From the NCBI RefSeq assembly GCF_014836715.1, contig NZ_JACSQI010000001.1, forward strand, positions 183,447 through 247,446: a stretch of 64,000 nt of DNA, written 5' to 3'. Made by a program: the position numbers and the translations under genes. This DNA is from Escherichia whittamii (GTDB taxonomy: Bacteria; Pseudomonadota; Gammaproteobacteria; Enterobacterales; Enterobacteriaceae). Of this stretch, positions 63,758 to 64,000 are shown piece after piece (position 1 is the stretch's first letter; every line of letters starts with the position of its first letter). The notes under the pieces were generated by a model. The model saw only the letters and a list, made by a program, of their open reading frames with translations, was not told the DNA's origin and did not search any database.

Positions 63758-64000
63758 CTGATGCGACGCCAGGGCGTCTTATCAGGCCTACATTACTCAT
63801 TGAAATTGCTGGTATTTGTAGGACGGATAAGGCGTTTACGCCGCATCCGGCATTCGGTGCGCAATGCCTGATGCGACGCTGACGCGTCTTATCAGGCCTA
63901 CATTACTCATTGAAATTGCTGACATTTGTAGGACGGATAAGGCGTTTACGCCGCATCCGGCATTCGGTGCGCAATGCCTGATGCGACGCTGACGCGTCTT
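63758..64000. repeat. REP/BIME array after yjjX, running off the window
   Basis: Units start at 63758, 63868 and 63978 with an exact 110-bp period; each has REP elements in both orientations and a shared linker TACTCATTGAAATTGCTG. The third unit is cut by the window end. Confidence 0.93.

Overview
The window is chromosomal DNA of Escherichia coli or a very close Escherichia relative. The core genes are, from memory, nearly identical to K-12 and in K-12 order: cai, car, dapB, rihC-ispH-fkpB-lspA-ileS-ribF, rpsT, nhaR-nhaA, hokC, dnaJ-dnaK, yaaI/yaaW/satP/mog/talB/yaaJ/yaaA, thr, arcA, cre, rob, gpmB, yjjX. It reads in the opposite sense to the conventional K-12 map and crosses the thr region where K-12 numbering begins. 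K-12's IS186 (next to hokC) and IS1 (next to nhaR) are absent, and three gene blocks that I do not recall from K-12 are present, so this is a non-K-12 strain. No rRNA, tRNA, CRISPR array, prophage or intact insertion sequence is visible.

Layout. 1-8301: carnitine operon caiTABCDE with its regulator caiF, a striking array of CaiF-type inverted repeats upstream of caiT, and a REP/BIME array inside the operon. 8562-14224: carAB and dapB. 14356-21300: accessory sugar locus 1, with a LacI-type repressor, a phosphomannose-isomerase-like fusion, a complete mannose-family PTS (IIA, IIB, IIC, IID) and two cupin phosphoglucose-isomerase-like genes on the other strand, all bracketed by matching operator palindromes. 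21401-28552: a DUF805 membrane gene, rihC, then the ribF-ileS-lspA-fkpB-ispH operon. 28881-33003: rpsT, then accessory sugar locus 2 (GPH-family symporter plus GH31 glycosidase) with a 43-bp dyad upstream. 33061-35192: nhaR-nhaA. 35427-39090: accessory locus 3 (zinc-ribbon transposase-like protein, Ser-type periplasmic sulfatase, Tsx-like outer-membrane channel). 39594-39857: hokC/sokC. 39961-43096: dnaKJ. 43471-49736: yaaI, yaaW, satP, mog, talB, yaaJ, yaaA. 49775-55144: yaaX and thrLABC. 55358-61466: yjtD, yjjY, arcA, creABCD. 61677-64000: rob, gpmB, yjjX and another BIME array.

How it works together. The cai genes convert carnitine to gamma-butyrobetaine during anaerobic growth; carAB feeds pyrimidine and arginine synthesis; thrABC and dapB are branches of the aspartate pathway; ArcA, CreBC, Rob and NhaR are regulators of respiration, carbon use, stress and sodium. 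The most promising undescribed material is locus 1: a PTS, three putative sugar-phosphate isomerases and a repressor sharing one operator family, substrate unknown. The second is the sulfatase/porin module, which needs a maturase encoded elsewhere.
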